Positions 18,582 to 27,026 are shown, counted from the first letter of the stretch. The stretch: DNA of 50,559 bases from CAZCTC01 sp964501335 (GCA_964501335.1 CAZCTC010000058.1:1-50559); one strand, 5' to 3'. A program made the numbers and translations. Notes: a model not told the origin generated them from the sequence alone.

Positions 18582-20357
18582 ATGGCTACCGAGAGTGCTC
18601 CGGAATCATATGAAGGATATACGCTGCTCATCGTTGATGATAATCCTACCAATCTCAGCGTGATTTCCGATTACCTGGATGAGTACGGATTTGAACTCAT
18701 GGTGGCTACCGATGGGGAATCGGGGTTGGAACGGGCTATTTATGCGCGGCCGGATTTGATTTTGTTGGATGTGATGATGCCGGGGATCGATGGGTTTGAG
18801 GTTTGCCATCGGTTGAAGGCCCATGATGAGACCCGGGAGATCCCGGTGATCTTTATGACGGCGCTGGCGAGTGTGGACGATAAGGTGCGCGGGTTTGAGG
18901 CGGGGGCGGTCGATTATGTGACCAAGCCTATTCAGCAGGCGGAGGTATTGGCGCGCGTTTCCACGCATTTGCGGATTCGGGATCTGAGCCGGGCGGAGCA
19001 GAAGCGGCGGGTGCTGGCCGAATCGTTGGAGGAGACGGGCCGGATTCTATCCAGCAGTCTGGATATGCGGCAGGTGCCGGTGCGGATTCTGGAGCGATTG
19101 GCGGATGTGGTGCCTTATGAGCGGGGATCGGTCTGGCTGCGGCAGGATAATACGGCCAAGCTGGTGGCGCAGCGCGGATTCCCGGAGGGACAACAAAACG
19201 AAGAATTGACGGTGGCGTTGCGGGAAGGCGATGTGTACCATCAATTAATTGCTACCCGGCAGCCGGTAATTGTGGAGGATGTGACGAAGACCTCGGCCTG
19301 GAAACAGGTGGAGTCGTTGCCGGTCAATCGCTCCTGGCTGGGCGTGCCTTTGATTACCAAGGATAACGTGGTGGGGATGCTTTCGTTAACGCGAGCTGCG
19401 GCCGGGGCTTTTCAGGCAGAGGATGCGGATCTGGTGTTGATGTATTCGGCCCAGGCGGCGATCGCTCTGGAAAATGCCAATCTGTACGAACAGATTACGG
19501 GATTTAACGAACGGTTGGAACGGGTGGTTCAGCAGCGCACCGAGGAGCTGGAGAACGCTTACAAGGTGCTGGAGAAGATGGATCAGACTAAATCGGACTT
19601 TATCGATGTGGCGGCACATGAATTACGGACGCCGTTGACTCTGATCAAGGGCTATGCCGGGGTGTTGCGGACGATGGTGCAGAACAATCCTGAGGGGCTG
19701 CAACTGGTCGAGGGCATCCTTAACGGTGAGGATCGGCTGCTGGAGATCGTCAACAGCCTGTTGGATGTGTCGAAAATCAGCGGGCAGGTACTGTCGGTAG
19801 TACCGACTTCCGTGAATCTGGAGCGGATTTTGATCCGGGTGCAGGCAGAGTTCAAGGCGGCCTTTCAGGAGCGCAATCTGAAACTGGAGTTGATCGATCT
19901 GGCTGCTGCGCCGGCGATTGAGGCCGATCCCGATCTGTTGTTTAAAGTTTTCTATCATCTGATCGGCAATGCAATCAAATATACGCCGGATGGGGGACGG
20001 ATTTCAGTAACAGCGACCGTGGTAGGGGAAACCAGTGCCCTGCCGATGTTGGAAGTGGTGGTCGGCGATACTGGAATCGGGATCGATCCCGCCTATCACG
20101 AGCTGATTTTCGAGAAGTTTTTCCAGACCGGCAAGGTCACCTATCATTCTTCAGGAAAGACCAAGTTTAAAGGGGGAGGGCCGGGGCTGGGGCTGGCTAT
20201 TGCGCGAGGGATTGTCAAAGCGCATGGAGGGCAGATCTGGGTAGAGAGCCCGGGGTTTGATGAGATGAATTGTCCGGGGAGCCGTTTCTACGTGCGACTT
20301 CCACTTAAGAATCGTCGTATTGAATTGCGGGGTGAAAATAACAACGAGTTGGCGTAA
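18582..20357 (+). CDS. Response regulator-histidine kinase (REC-GAF-HisKA-HATPase)
   Basis: 591 residues, soluble. The N-terminal receiver has D63 in LILLDVMMPG. GAF spans about 155-305, a coiled coil follows, HisKA carries H346 (AAHELRTPLTLI), and the ATPase has GNAIKYTPDGG, GDTGIGI and GPGLGLAIARG. An N-terminal receiver means the kinase is itself controlled by phosphorylation, so it probably acts as the second stage of a relay from the hybrid kinase 74 bp upstream. The ATG at 18582 with GAGAGGAT is preferred over an upstream in-frame TTG at 18540. There is no DNA-binding output domain, so a further partner is needed. Confidence 0.92.
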   Translation: MATESAPESYEGYTLLIVDDNPTNLSVISDYLDEYGFELMVATDGESGLERAIYARPDLILLDVMMPGIDGFEVCHRLKAHDETREIPVIFMTALASVDDKVRGFEAGAVDYVTKPIQQAEVLARVSTHLRIRDLSRAEQKRRVLAESLEETGRILSSSLDMRQVPVRILERLADVVPYERGSVWLRQDNTAKLVAQRGFPEGQQNEELTVALREGDVYHQLIATRQPVIVEDVTKTSAWKQVESLPVNRSWLGVPLITKDNVVGMLSLTRAAAGAFQAEDADLVLMYSAQAAIALENANLYEQITGFNERLERVVQQRTEELENAYKVLEKMDQTKSDFIDVAAHELRTPLTLIKGYAGVLRTMVQNNPEGLQLVEGILNGEDRLLEIVNSLLDVSKISGQVLSVVPTSVNLERILIRVQAEFKAAFQERNLKLELIDLAAAPAIEADPDLLFKVFYHLIGNAIKYTPDGGRISVTATVVGETSALPMLEVVVGDTGIGIDPAYHELIFEKFFQTGKVTYHSSGKTKFKGGGPGLGLAIARGIVKAHGGQIWVESPGFDEMNCPGSRFYVRLPLKNRRIELRGENNNELA

Positions 20358-20384
20358 AGGCTCTGTCGTGTAGGGGGAGGCAAG

Positions 20385-21152
20385 GTGCAGATAGATTTTT
20401 ATCATGTGGGAGCCGGGACATTTTTGTTACGGGTCGATCAGCAGCTCAAGATCGGCTGTGATCCAGTGTTGAATCCTGCCGGTACAGCGTATGATTTCAA
20501 GCTTTTCAAGAGTACCCGGGTTAAAGATCCGGTGTATGATCCTGTGGAATTGCAGGATGTCGATCTCTGGTTGATAACCCACAACCATGCCGATCATATC
20601 GATCCACCCGGCTGCGAAGCCATTTCCTCAGAGGCGACCGTAATTTTACAAAAGCACGCGCTGCCCATGTTCAAATCACGTAAATCGGGGCAGACCCTGG
20701 CCCTGGAATGGAAAGAGGCTTTGACGGTGGAGCGGGATGGCTATCGGTTGAAGATTGAAGCCTTACCGGCTTTTCACGGCAGCCGATGGTGGATGCGTTT
20801 GCTGGTGGGACGGGTGAATGGTTATTATCTGACGATTTCTCGGGAACAAAAAGAGTCGTTCAGCGTCTACATTACGGCCGATACGGTTTATCATCCGGCC
20901 CTGAAAGCGGCATTGCGCAAGCGCCGGGTGAACTTAATGGTTGCCAATATGGGGGAAGTGCTGAAAGGGGTCTGGGGGGCACCGTTGACTTTATCCCCGG
21001 CCATGTTGAAGCGTATGGACCGGGAGATCGGTCCGGAACAGGTCATTCCGATCCATTATGATGATTTTTCTCATTATCGGACTGACCCCCAAATTCTGGC
21101 TCAAGAGGGCTTTCCTGTCTTGCCGCGCGGCGAATGGGTGCGGGTGGCTTAG
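20385..21152 (+). CDS. MBL-fold (UlaG-like) metallohydrolase
   Basis: 255-residue metallo-beta-lactamase-fold hydrolase. Metal ligands are visible as H66-x-H68-x-D70-H71 (THNHADHID), H131, D166 (ITADTVYH) and H224 (IPIHYDDF). The compact form with the beta-strand DFYHVGAGTFLLRV at the N-terminus fits the UlaG-like group of phosphodiesterase/lactonase-type enzymes. It starts at GTG with GGGGGAGG 4 nt before, 27 bp after the REC-kinase stop, so it is probably the last gene of the signalling operon. The substrate cannot be assigned; a role in turning over a signal molecule would fit but is inference. Confidence 0.88.
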   Translation: MQIDFYHVGAGTFLLRVDQQLKIGCDPVLNPAGTAYDFKLFKSTRVKDPVYDPVELQDVDLWLITHNHADHIDPPGCEAISSEATVILQKHALPMFKSRKSGQTLALEWKEALTVERDGYRLKIEALPAFHGSRWWMRLLVGRVNGYYLTISREQKESFSVYITADTVYHPALKAALRKRRVNLMVANMGEVLKGVWGAPLTLSPAMLKRMDREIGPEQVIPIHYDDFSHYRTDPQILAQEGFPVLPRGEWVRVA

Positions 21153-21155
21153 GGC

Positions 21156-21184
21156 TTGACCGGCAAAGGATAAATGCGGATAAT
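21156..21184 (+). promoter_or_regulatory. Strong sigma-70 promoter with ~320-nt leader
   Basis: TTGACC (21156-21161), a 17-nt spacer, GATAAT (21179-21184), immediately after the MBL stop codon. Transcripts would carry an unusually long leader before the release-factor-like gene at 21510. Confidence 0.6.
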
Positions 21185-21191
21185 AGGGGTA

Positions 21192-21509
21192 ACCATCCGA
21201 ATGCGGGTGGCAGGGCCCTTTAGAGATTGAGGCGCCATTCCGGTGTATTACCGGGTAGCTTATGAAAAAATTTAAGTCGTTGCGGCGGTTCCTCGCTGGT
21301 TTAGACCGGCTGCCGGGATTATCGTTCAGTCCGAACATACCGGCAAAGTTTTCCTGTGTGATTTTTCCCCGAGCATGCCTGTTGGTAAGGTATTGCTATT
21401 CCTCGAATTTTGCCCAAGGAGGTGGTGGCGGAACGATTGTAAGGCCGTGGTAACTGAATGCCCCGTAAGGGAACGCGAAACCATTCAAAATGCATGAAAG
21501 GATGGAGCG
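21192..21509 (+). other. Long 5' leader with local hairpins, possible regulatory RNA
   Basis: This 318-nt stretch holds no convincing gene; a 63-codon frame at 21262 has no good ribosome binding site. Small stems are visible: CCGGT/ACCGG (21240-21254) and a nested GCCGG...GTTC/GAAC...CCGGC (21312-21344) followed by AAAGTTTTCC. No known riboswitch class was recognised. Confidence 0.4.
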
Positions 21510-22619
21510 ATGTTTGACGAAAAAGTACTTCGCGATCTGGCTGGGATGGAAGCAAAGGGCTCGATTTTGAGTGTTTACCTGGATGTGGATTCCAAACAAC
21601 GCACTTCAGATGAATACAAATTAGTCTTGCGAGAAATGCTGCGGCAGGTGGATAGCCAGGTCGATTCTGCAGACATAGAAGCTGTCAAGCGCTACGTAGA
21701 TCTGGAATATGATTTTTCGGGGCGAGGGTTGGCGTTGTTTTCCTGTAAGGCCGAGAATATCTGGTATGCCATCGTTCTGGCCGTCCCGGTGCGATCGGGA
21801 GTGACGGTGGCGGCTAAACCTTACATTTCACCGTTGGTGGAATTGGGAGGGCTTTACGGACGTTATGCGGTGGCTTTGATCGATCGACAGGGAGCCCGGT
21901 TCTTCCTCTTCAATATGGGAGAACTGGAGGCTCAGGAAGGGGTGATGGGAGAAGAGATCCGCCATACGCGTCGGGGCAGCGGCTCTTCCATGGCCGGAAT
22001 ACGTGCCGGAGCTCCGGACCCCAGTCGTAAAGAGGCAGAATTAGTGCAGCGCAATCTGAAAGAAACGGTGGAATCCCTTGCTCAGTTCTGTCAGCGATAT
22101 CGGGCACGGCGTTTGATGTTGGCCGGTACAGAACAGTTGGTGGCACAGATTCCGGAGTTGTTGCCGCAGCCGTTGCGGGAGGCGCTTTCCGGTTCATTCG
22201 TGGCCGATATGGAGGCGAATGAAGTGGAAATTCGCGATCATTCGCTGGCGGTGATCCAGGAACTTCAGGAGCAACGCAAGCGGGCGCTGGTCGATACGGT
22301 GATCACGACGGCAGCCAAGGGCAGCAATGGGGTAATTCGTCTGGGTGAGACGTTGAGTGCGGCTCATGAAGGGCGGATTCAGGTCTTGGTTCTGGAACGG
22401 GAATTCCATGCACCGGGATATCGTTGTTCCGGGTGTGGCTATCTGACGGCCCAGGTGATTGGAGAAAAGAGCTGTCCCTTCTGCGGGCAGGAATTCCATG
22501 AGATTCCGGATGCGGCTGAGGCCGTGGTGAGTCAGGTGGTAGAGAAAGGCGGTTCCGTGGAGGTGGTGCAGAATTCGATGCTGGCGGAGGCCGGGATCGG
22601 GGCGCTGCTACGGTATTAG
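21510..22619 (+). CDS. Bacterial eRF1/aRF1-like release-factor homologue (baeRF family) with zinc ribbon
   Basis: 369 residues, soluble. The fold follows aRF1/eRF1 domains 2 and 3: an RNase-H-like core (YAVALIDRQGARFFLFNMGEL), a middle helical part (EAELVQRNLKETVESL), and an L7Ae-like C-terminal part with a zinc ribbon C306/C309...C322/C325. At the position where archaeal factors carry GGQ in the context HRKGGQS, the sequence is HTRRGSGSSMAG, so the catalytic glutamine is missing. Bacterial baeRF proteins are thought to act on stalled or damaged ribosomes. AGGATGGAG precedes the ATG. A hairpin terminator follows. It appears to have its own promoter and a long leader. Confidence 0.8.
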   Translation: MFDEKVLRDLAGMEAKGSILSVYLDVDSKQRTSDEYKLVLREMLRQVDSQVDSADIEAVKRYVDLEYDFSGRGLALFSCKAENIWYAIVLAVPVRSGVTVAAKPYISPLVELGGLYGRYAVALIDRQGARFFLFNMGELEAQEGVMGEEIRHTRRGSGSSMAGIRAGAPDPSRKEAELVQRNLKETVESLAQFCQRYRARRLMLAGTEQLVAQIPELLPQPLREALSGSFVADMEANEVEIRDHSLAVIQELQEQRKRALVDTVITTAAKGSNGVIRLGETLSAAHEGRIQVLVLEREFHAPGYRCSGCGYLTAQVIGEKSCPFCGQEFHEIPDAAEAVVSQVVEKGGSVEVVQNSMLAEAGIGALLRY

Positions 22620-22642
22620 CCTGAAGTTTGAAGTTGATTTTC

Positions 22643-22669
22643 GCGCGCGCTCCGGTTCGGGGCGCGCGC
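22643..22669 (+). terminator. Intrinsic-type terminator after the baeRF gene
   Basis: GCGCGCGC (22643-22650) pairs with GCGCGCGC (22662-22669) and is extended inward by TCC/GGG; TTTATATA follows. Confidence 0.65.
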
Positions 22670-22827
22670 TTTATATACATGGGGGGCGGCCCCCCGAAGA
22701 ATGAAAAAGAGCAGATATTTCACCACAGAGGCGCAGAGAGCACAGAGAAGAAGAGAGGAGATTTTCTTTAACTTTTTTCTGTGTCTATAGATAGCCTGTC
22801 TTGCCGGGGCGGCTCTGGAAAAGGGCT

Positions 22828-22863
22828 ATGTTTTCGGCGGCTTTCCGAAGCCGCCGAAAACAT
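22828..22863 (+). repeat. Family A hairpin, copy A6a (no tail)
   Basis: Perfect 16-bp stem 22828-22843 / 22848-22863 with loop TCCG, preceded by the leader TTGCCGGGGCGGCTCTGG. It is followed directly by another palindrome instead of the usual tail. Confidence 0.85.
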
Positions 22864-22943
22864 AAAGAAAAGCCCCCCTCTCCCGCGCGTGGGAGAGGGG
22901 CATATTAGGCAACTTAAGCCCTTTGGAGGGAAAGAAAAAGCCC

Positions 22944-23047
22944 ATTTTTTCGCGCGCCGCAGACGGCGCGCGAAAAAATAAACAAAAAAACTCTCTTCCT
23001 CCTGTTTCGCACCGCGCGTCGTATTTTACGGAGAAAGGGCCATTTGC
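22944..23047 (+). repeat. Family A hairpin repeat, copy A6b
   Basis: Perfect 16-bp stem 22944-22959 / 22964-22979 (ATTTTTTCGCGCGCCG), loop CAGA, then the full tail with GCACCGCGCGTCG. The stem sequence differs completely from the copy 80 bp upstream. Confidence 0.88.
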
Positions 23048-23326
23048 GCGACAGAAGATCATGTGGTGGGCGGCACCCCGAAAGATGAAAATGGACGATT
23101 TGTCAGGATTGGGTACCCACAAGGGGTACCCCTACGGGAGACGTTTTCCGGGTAGGGGCGGCCCGATGTGGCCGCCCTCGGGGAGATTTTTGCGCGGCGG
23201 GGCCTATTTTCAGGACAGAAGGCCATGCAGGGGGCGGCACCCTGAAGGATGAAAATTCAGCGGAAGTAGACAGCGGCAAGTAGACAGTAGACAGCCCGTG
23301 TTGCCGGGGCGGCTCTGGAAAAGGCT

Positions 23327-23435
23327 ATGTTTTTGTGCGCATTCTGATGCGCACAAAAACATCAACAAAAAAACTCTCTCCCTGCTTCGCACCGCGCGGC
23401 GTAGCTTACGGGAGAGGGTCCTTGTGCGGGTGAGG
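23327..23435 (+). repeat. Family A hairpin repeat, copy A7
   Basis: Perfect 16-bp stem 23327-23342 / 23347-23362 (ATGTTTTTGTGCGCAT), loop TCTG. The leader at 23295 and tail (AACAAAAAAACTCTC, GCACCGCGCGGCG) are both present. Confidence 0.88.
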
Positions 23436-23449
23436 AGGATTTCTCAAAG

Positions 23450-23546
23450 AGGTGCAACGCACTCTGATTTTGCAAGGACAGACGACTTGTTCCCACGTTG
23501 AGTCGTTTGAATCGTCGGTTTCAGGGATAGAAAGTGCGTCGCACCT
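23450..23546. repeat. Family D 97-bp element with terminal inverted repeats
   Basis: AGGTGCAACGCACT (23450-23463) and AGTGCGTCGCACCT (23533-23546) are inverted copies with one mismatch. An exactly equal-length 97-bp relative lies at 45491-45587. Confidence 0.8.
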
Positions 23547-23556
23547 TAGACGGGGC

Positions 23557-23893
23557 TATTTTCAGGACAGAAGGCCATGCGGAGGGCGGCACCCCGAAGG
23601 ATGAAAAAGAGATTTCAACGCAGAGGCGGGGAGATCGCAGAGAGGCGCAGAGAGGGATAGATTATTTTCTCTGGCTTTGCGTCTCTGCTTCTTTGCGGCT
23701 CTGCGTTAAAAATCCCGGCTATTTTCAGGACAGAAGGCCATGAAGGGTGGACACCCCGAAAAATGAAAATGGTTTTCAGGCGAGAGGGCGCCCACGCAGG
23801 GGCGCCCCTACATTGGCGGCATTTGGGTAGGGGCGGCCCGATGTGGCCGCCCTCGGGGAGATTTTGCATGGCGTGGCCTATTTTCAGGACAGA
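23557..23893 (+). repeat. Family B element split by a family C element
   Basis: TATTTTCAGGACAGA occurs at 23557, 23720 and 23879. The family C unit (23613-23710, TTTCAACGCAGAG to CTCTGCGTTAAA) sits after GATGAAAAAGAG, the same left context as the family C unit near 22720. The B part carries GGGCGCCC and GGGCGGCC/GGCCGCCC palindromes. Confidence 0.75.
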
Positions 23894-23958
23894 TTTTATG
23901 TTACGGTGTACGATCGCAGGGGCGAGATTATCAGCAAGGAAAGGGAGGTGAGGGGATA

Positions 23959-24186
23959 ATGCCGTGGAAAGAGACGGACCCGAAGAAATATCAGCGAGAG
24001 CTGGAGCGCGATCTGGTGATCGGTGCCGGGGTGCTGTTGGTGGTGGTCGGCAGTGTGTTGACGGGGGCGATTTATGGATGGGAGGCCGCTTTCGGTTCGT
24101 TGCTCTGTCTGCTGCCGGGGGCGGGCGTGCTTTTCGGCCTCTGGTATGGGATGCGCAAGATTGAAGACCATGTGCGGAAGGAGTGA
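23959..24186 (+). CDS. Small membrane protein, two TM helices (75 aa)
   Basis: Unrecognised. The protein has a charged N-terminus (PWKETDPKKYQRELERD), two hydrophobic helices (about 20-42 and 45-64) joined by a short YGWEA loop, and a basic C-terminal tail (MRKIEDHVRKE). The strong ribosome binding region GGGAGGTGAGGGG and the amphipathic/hydrophobic pattern support a real gene. It converges with gdhA, and a shared hairpin lies between them. It could be a small inner-membrane accessory protein; no function is assigned. Confidence 0.7.
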   Translation: MPWKETDPKKYQRELERDLVIGAGVLLVVVGSVLTGAIYGWEAAFGSLLCLLPGAGVLFGLWYGMRKIEDHVRKE

Positions 24187-24197
24187 GTTTTAAATAG

Positions 24198-24226
24198 TCA
24201 CGCGCCGCCCATAGGGCGGCGCGTGA
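24198..24226. terminator. Bidirectional hairpin between convergent genes
   Basis: TCACGCGCCGCCC (24198-24210) and its exact complement (24214-24226) flank loop ATA. It lies between the small membrane protein (+) and gdhA (-). The GTTTTAAA before it gives a T-rich tract only in the minus-strand direction after complementing. Confidence 0.6.
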
Positions 24227-24250
24227 AAGCGGTTGATTTCTGAGCGACGA

Positions 24251-25534
24251 TTAAATCCAGCCGCGCAGTTCCATGGCTTTCTCGACACGACGGATGGCCA
24301 CCCAGTAGGCGGCATCGCGCATGTAGAGATTGTGCTCCAGGGCGGTGTGCAGGACACCGGTGAAGGCGTTGGTCATCTTGTCGTCCAGTTTGTTCAGAAC
24401 TTCGGCTTCGGTCCAGTAGTAGTTCATGTCGTTCTGTACCTGTTCGAAGTAGGAGCAGGTCACGCCGCCGGCGTTGCAGAGGAAGTCGGGGATGTCGAAG
24501 ACTCCGCGTTCCTTGAGCCGGGCGTCGGCTTCGAGGGTGGTGGGGCCGTTGGCGCCTTCCGCGACGATCTTGACGCGGGGGTGGATCTGGTCTACATTCT
24601 CACCCGTGATGACGCCTTCGATGGCGCTGGGGATGAGGACATCGACTTCCTTGGCGCGCCAGGCTTCGCCGTCTTCGATCTCGTAGCCGGCTTTGGCGGC
24701 GGCGTCTTTGTCGATGGTGCCGTATTGATCGGTGATTTTTTGCAGGAAGTAGGGGTCGATGCCGTCCTTCTTGGTGAAGGTGTAGGAAACGCGATCATTG
24801 CGGTCCCAGCAGGAAACGCAGAGCACTTTGCCGCCCAGCATTTCGATGAAGTTGATGGCGGCATACTGCGCCACGTTGCCGAAGCCCTGGATGGAGGCCA
24901 GTTTACCCTTGGATTCCATCTGGAGGTGCTTCATGGCTTCGCGAACGGTGACGATGACACCGAAGCCGGTGGCTGCGGTGCGACCCAGAGAGCCGCCGGA
25001 GCCCAGGGGCTTGCCGGTGATGACACCGGGAACGTACTCGCCGCGCAACTTGGAATATTCATCCATCATCCAGCCCATCATTTGCGGGTTGGTTCCCACG
25101 TCGGGGGCGGGAACATCCATCCGGGGGCCGATGTTCTTCCACATCTGATCCACCCAGCCGCGGCAGAGGCGTTCTTTTTCACCTACGGAGAGGGTTGAAG
25201 GATCGACAATGACCCCACCCTTTCCGCCGCCTAACGGGATGTCGGCGACGGCGCATTTCCAGGTCATCCAGGTGGCCAGGGCGCGTACGGTATCGATGGT
25301 TTCATTGGCGGCGAAGCGGATGCCACCTTTGGCGGGACCGCGGGCATCGTTGTGCTGAACGCGGAAGCCAAAGAAGACTTTCATCGATCCATCGTCCATG
25401 CGGACCGGGATCTGGAAGCGGAACTCGCGCAGCGGGTAGCGCATGATGCCTCGCGCTGCAGCTTGCAGGTCCATCTGCTCGGCAACTTGATCGAACTGAG
25501 CCTGAGCCAGCGCAAAGGGATTCATTTCGGACAT
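24251..25534 (-). CDS. gdhA: Glutamate dehydrogenase (Glu/Leu/Phe/Val family)
   Basis: 427 residues, cytoplasmic, hexameric family. It interconverts glutamate and 2-oxoglutarate plus ammonia with NAD(P). Visible features: substrate-binding GPAKGGIRF (66-74), K93 in MTWKCA, the catalytic-site GGGKGG (102-107) with K105, D111, and a C-terminal Rossmann fold with GFGNVAQYAA. Length is typical. AAAGGAG lies ahead of the ATG, 37 bp after the gatB stop, so it is probably transcribed with gatB. This places glutamate supply next to the glutamine-using transamidosome genes. Cofactor preference cannot be read with certainty. Confidence 0.95.
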   Translation of the reverse strand: MSEMNPFALAQAQFDQVAEQMDLQAAARGIMRYPLREFRFQIPVRMDDGSMKVFFGFRVQHNDARGPAKGGIRFAANETIDTVRALATWMTWKCAVADIPLGGGKGGVIVDPSTLSVGEKERLCRGWVDQMWKNIGPRMDVPAPDVGTNPQMMGWMMDEYSKLRGEYVPGVITGKPLGSGGSLGRTAATGFGVIVTVREAMKHLQMESKGKLASIQGFGNVAQYAAINFIEMLGGKVLCVSCWDRNDRVSYTFTKKDGIDPYFLQKITDQYGTIDKDAAAKAGYEIEDGEAWRAKEVDVLIPSAIEGVITGENVDQIHPRVKIVAEGANGPTTLEADARLKERGVFDIPDFLCNAGGVTCSYFEQVQNDMNYYWTEAEVLNKLDDKMTNAFTGVLHTALEHNLYMRDAAYWVAIRRVEKAMELRGWI

Positions 25535-25571
25535 AATCGACTCCTTTAATTTGAAATGACGGAAAATCCGT

Positions 25572-27026
25572 TTAACTGGAGCGTTGTTGCTCCAGGTAGA
25601 GCCTGACTAATTCCTGGACGCGAGCCGGATTGGCTTTGCCGCCCGAGGCTTTCATGATCTGGCCGACGAACCATCCCAGGACGTTTTTGCCCTGCAAGTA
25701 TTGGCCGACCTGGGTAGGATTGGCGGCGATGACCTGTTGGACGATGGCGGTCAGGGCATCCTCATCGGAGATCTGAGCCAGTCCCAGGCGATCCACGATG
25801 ACGGAGGGCTCTTCCCCTGAGGTGAAGAGCGTTTCCATGACGGTTTTGGCGGCGGTTGAACTGAGCGTGCCTTTCTGGCGCAGGGCGAGCAGGGCGATGA
25901 GCCGGGGGGCCGGGACCAGTTCGGCCGTGAAGGTTTTGTGCGTTTCATTGAGCAGGCGGAAGATCTCTCCCGTGATCCAGTTGGCGCATTCCTGAGGGGG
26001 AATCTGTTGTTCCTGGCCCAGCTTTGCGGTTTGTTCAAAATAATCGGCGACGGCCCGATCGACGATCAGCAGTTCGGCCTCAGAGCGGCGGATGTTGTAA
26101 TCGTTCATCAGGCGATGCAGTTTTTCCATGGGCAGTTCGGGCATGTCGCCGGCGAGTCGCGCGGTCCATTCGGCCGAGACTTCCAGCGGCGGAATGTCGG
26201 GTTCGGGGAAGTAACGATAGTCGTGAGCCTGTTCCTTGCTGCGTTGGGCAAAGGTTTCGCCTTTGACTTCGTCCCAGCCCATAGTCTGCTGGATAATTTT
26301 GCCGCCGGATTCGAGAACGGCGGTCTGGCGTTGGATTTCGTATTCGACGGAGCGGGCCAGCGCCCGGAATGAGTTGAGATTTTTGACTTCGGTGCGGGTC
26401 CCCAGGGTGGTACTGCCTTTGGGCCGGATGCTGACGTTGGCCTCGAAGCGCATCTCACCTTTTTCCATATCGCCGGAGTTGACGCCCAGGTAGACCAGGA
26501 TGTCGTGCAGGGCGTTGGCGTAGGCTTTGATCTCATCGATGGTGCGCAGGTCCGGTTCGCTGACGATTTCCAGCAGGGGGACACCGGCGCGGTTGAAATC
26601 GATGAGGGCTTTGGGCCCGACGTGGTAGATTTTGGCGGTATCTTCTTCCAGATGGACGCGGGTGATACCGATTTTCTTTGTGCCGGCGGCGGTTTCGATT
26701 TCCAGATAGCCGTGTTGGGAGAGCGGCAGATCGTATTGCGAGATCTGGTAGCCTTTGGGCAGATCCGGATAGAAGTAGGATTTCCGGGAGAAGACATTGA
26801 GCGGCTCGACCGTGCAGTGCAGGGCCAACGCTGTCATGATGCCGTATTCGACCGCCCGTCGGTTGACGACGGGGAGCGTTCCGGGCAGTGCCAGACAGAT
26901 CGGGCAGACGTAGGTATTGGCGGGCAGCGTTCCGACATCCTCTACCACAGGACAGGGACAGTACATCTTGGATTTGGTATGGACCTGAGCATGCACTTCC
27001 AGGCCGATAACGGCTTCGTATTCCAT
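25572..27026 (-). CDS. gatB: Asp-tRNA(Asn)/Glu-tRNA(Gln) amidotransferase subunit B
   Basis: 484 residues, full length. GatB binds the misacylated tRNA and performs the kinase/transamidation half of the reaction, using ammonia channelled from GatA. The N-terminal signature GLEVHAQVHTKSKMYCPCP, the YFYPDLPKGYQISQYD motif and the ETGEMRFEAN-like KGEMRFEANVSIRP are present; the C-terminal helical and YqeY-like tail (GQIMKASGGKANP) is complete. GGAGGAG lies 5 nt before the ATG. It is separated from gatC and gatA by two metabolic genes and a family A repeat, but all are on the same strand. Confidence 0.96.
   Translation of the reverse strand: MEYEAVIGLEVHAQVHTKSKMYCPCPVVEDVGTLPANTYVCPICLALPGTLPVVNRRAVEYGIMTALALHCTVEPLNVFSRKSYFYPDLPKGYQISQYDLPLSQHGYLEIETAAGTKKIGITRVHLEEDTAKIYHVGPKALIDFNRAGVPLLEIVSEPDLRTIDEIKAYANALHDILVYLGVNSGDMEKGEMRFEANVSIRPKGSTTLGTRTEVKNLNSFRALARSVEYEIQRQTAVLESGGKIIQQTMGWDEVKGETFAQRSKEQAHDYRYFPEPDIPPLEVSAEWTARLAGDMPELPMEKLHRLMNDYNIRRSEAELLIVDRAVADYFEQTAKLGQEQQIPPQECANWITGEIFRLLNETHKTFTAELVPAPRLIALLALRQKGTLSSTAAKTVMETLFTSGEEPSVIVDRLGLAQISDEDALTAIVQQVIAANPTQVGQYLQGKNVLGWFVGQIMKASGGKANPARVQELVRLYLEQQRSS

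Larger units (their letters stand above)
22670..23958. repeat. 1.3-kb mosaic of repeat families A, B, C and D
   Basis: This gap has no supported gene. In order it holds: a family B fragment with CCCCCCGAAG; a truncated family C left end (22720-22730); family A leader and hairpin (22795-22863); a separate palindrome CCCCTCTCCC/GGGAGAGGGG (22875-22900); a second family A copy (22944-23047); a family B copy (23048-23219); a third family A copy (23295-23435); a family D element (23450-23546); and a family B element (from 23557) split by a family C element, ending at 23893. Joins are sharp and elements sit inside one another, so this is a nesting site for repeats. Confidence 0.8.

Noticed and set aside
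21262..21453. 63-codon frame in the baeRF leader
   Set aside because: No ribosome binding site, no motif, and it lies in a region with stems; weak evidence for coding.
22923..23252. Small frames in the repeat mosaic (for example 109 codons at 22923)
   Set aside because: They run through hairpins and recur as fragments wherever the repeats occur.
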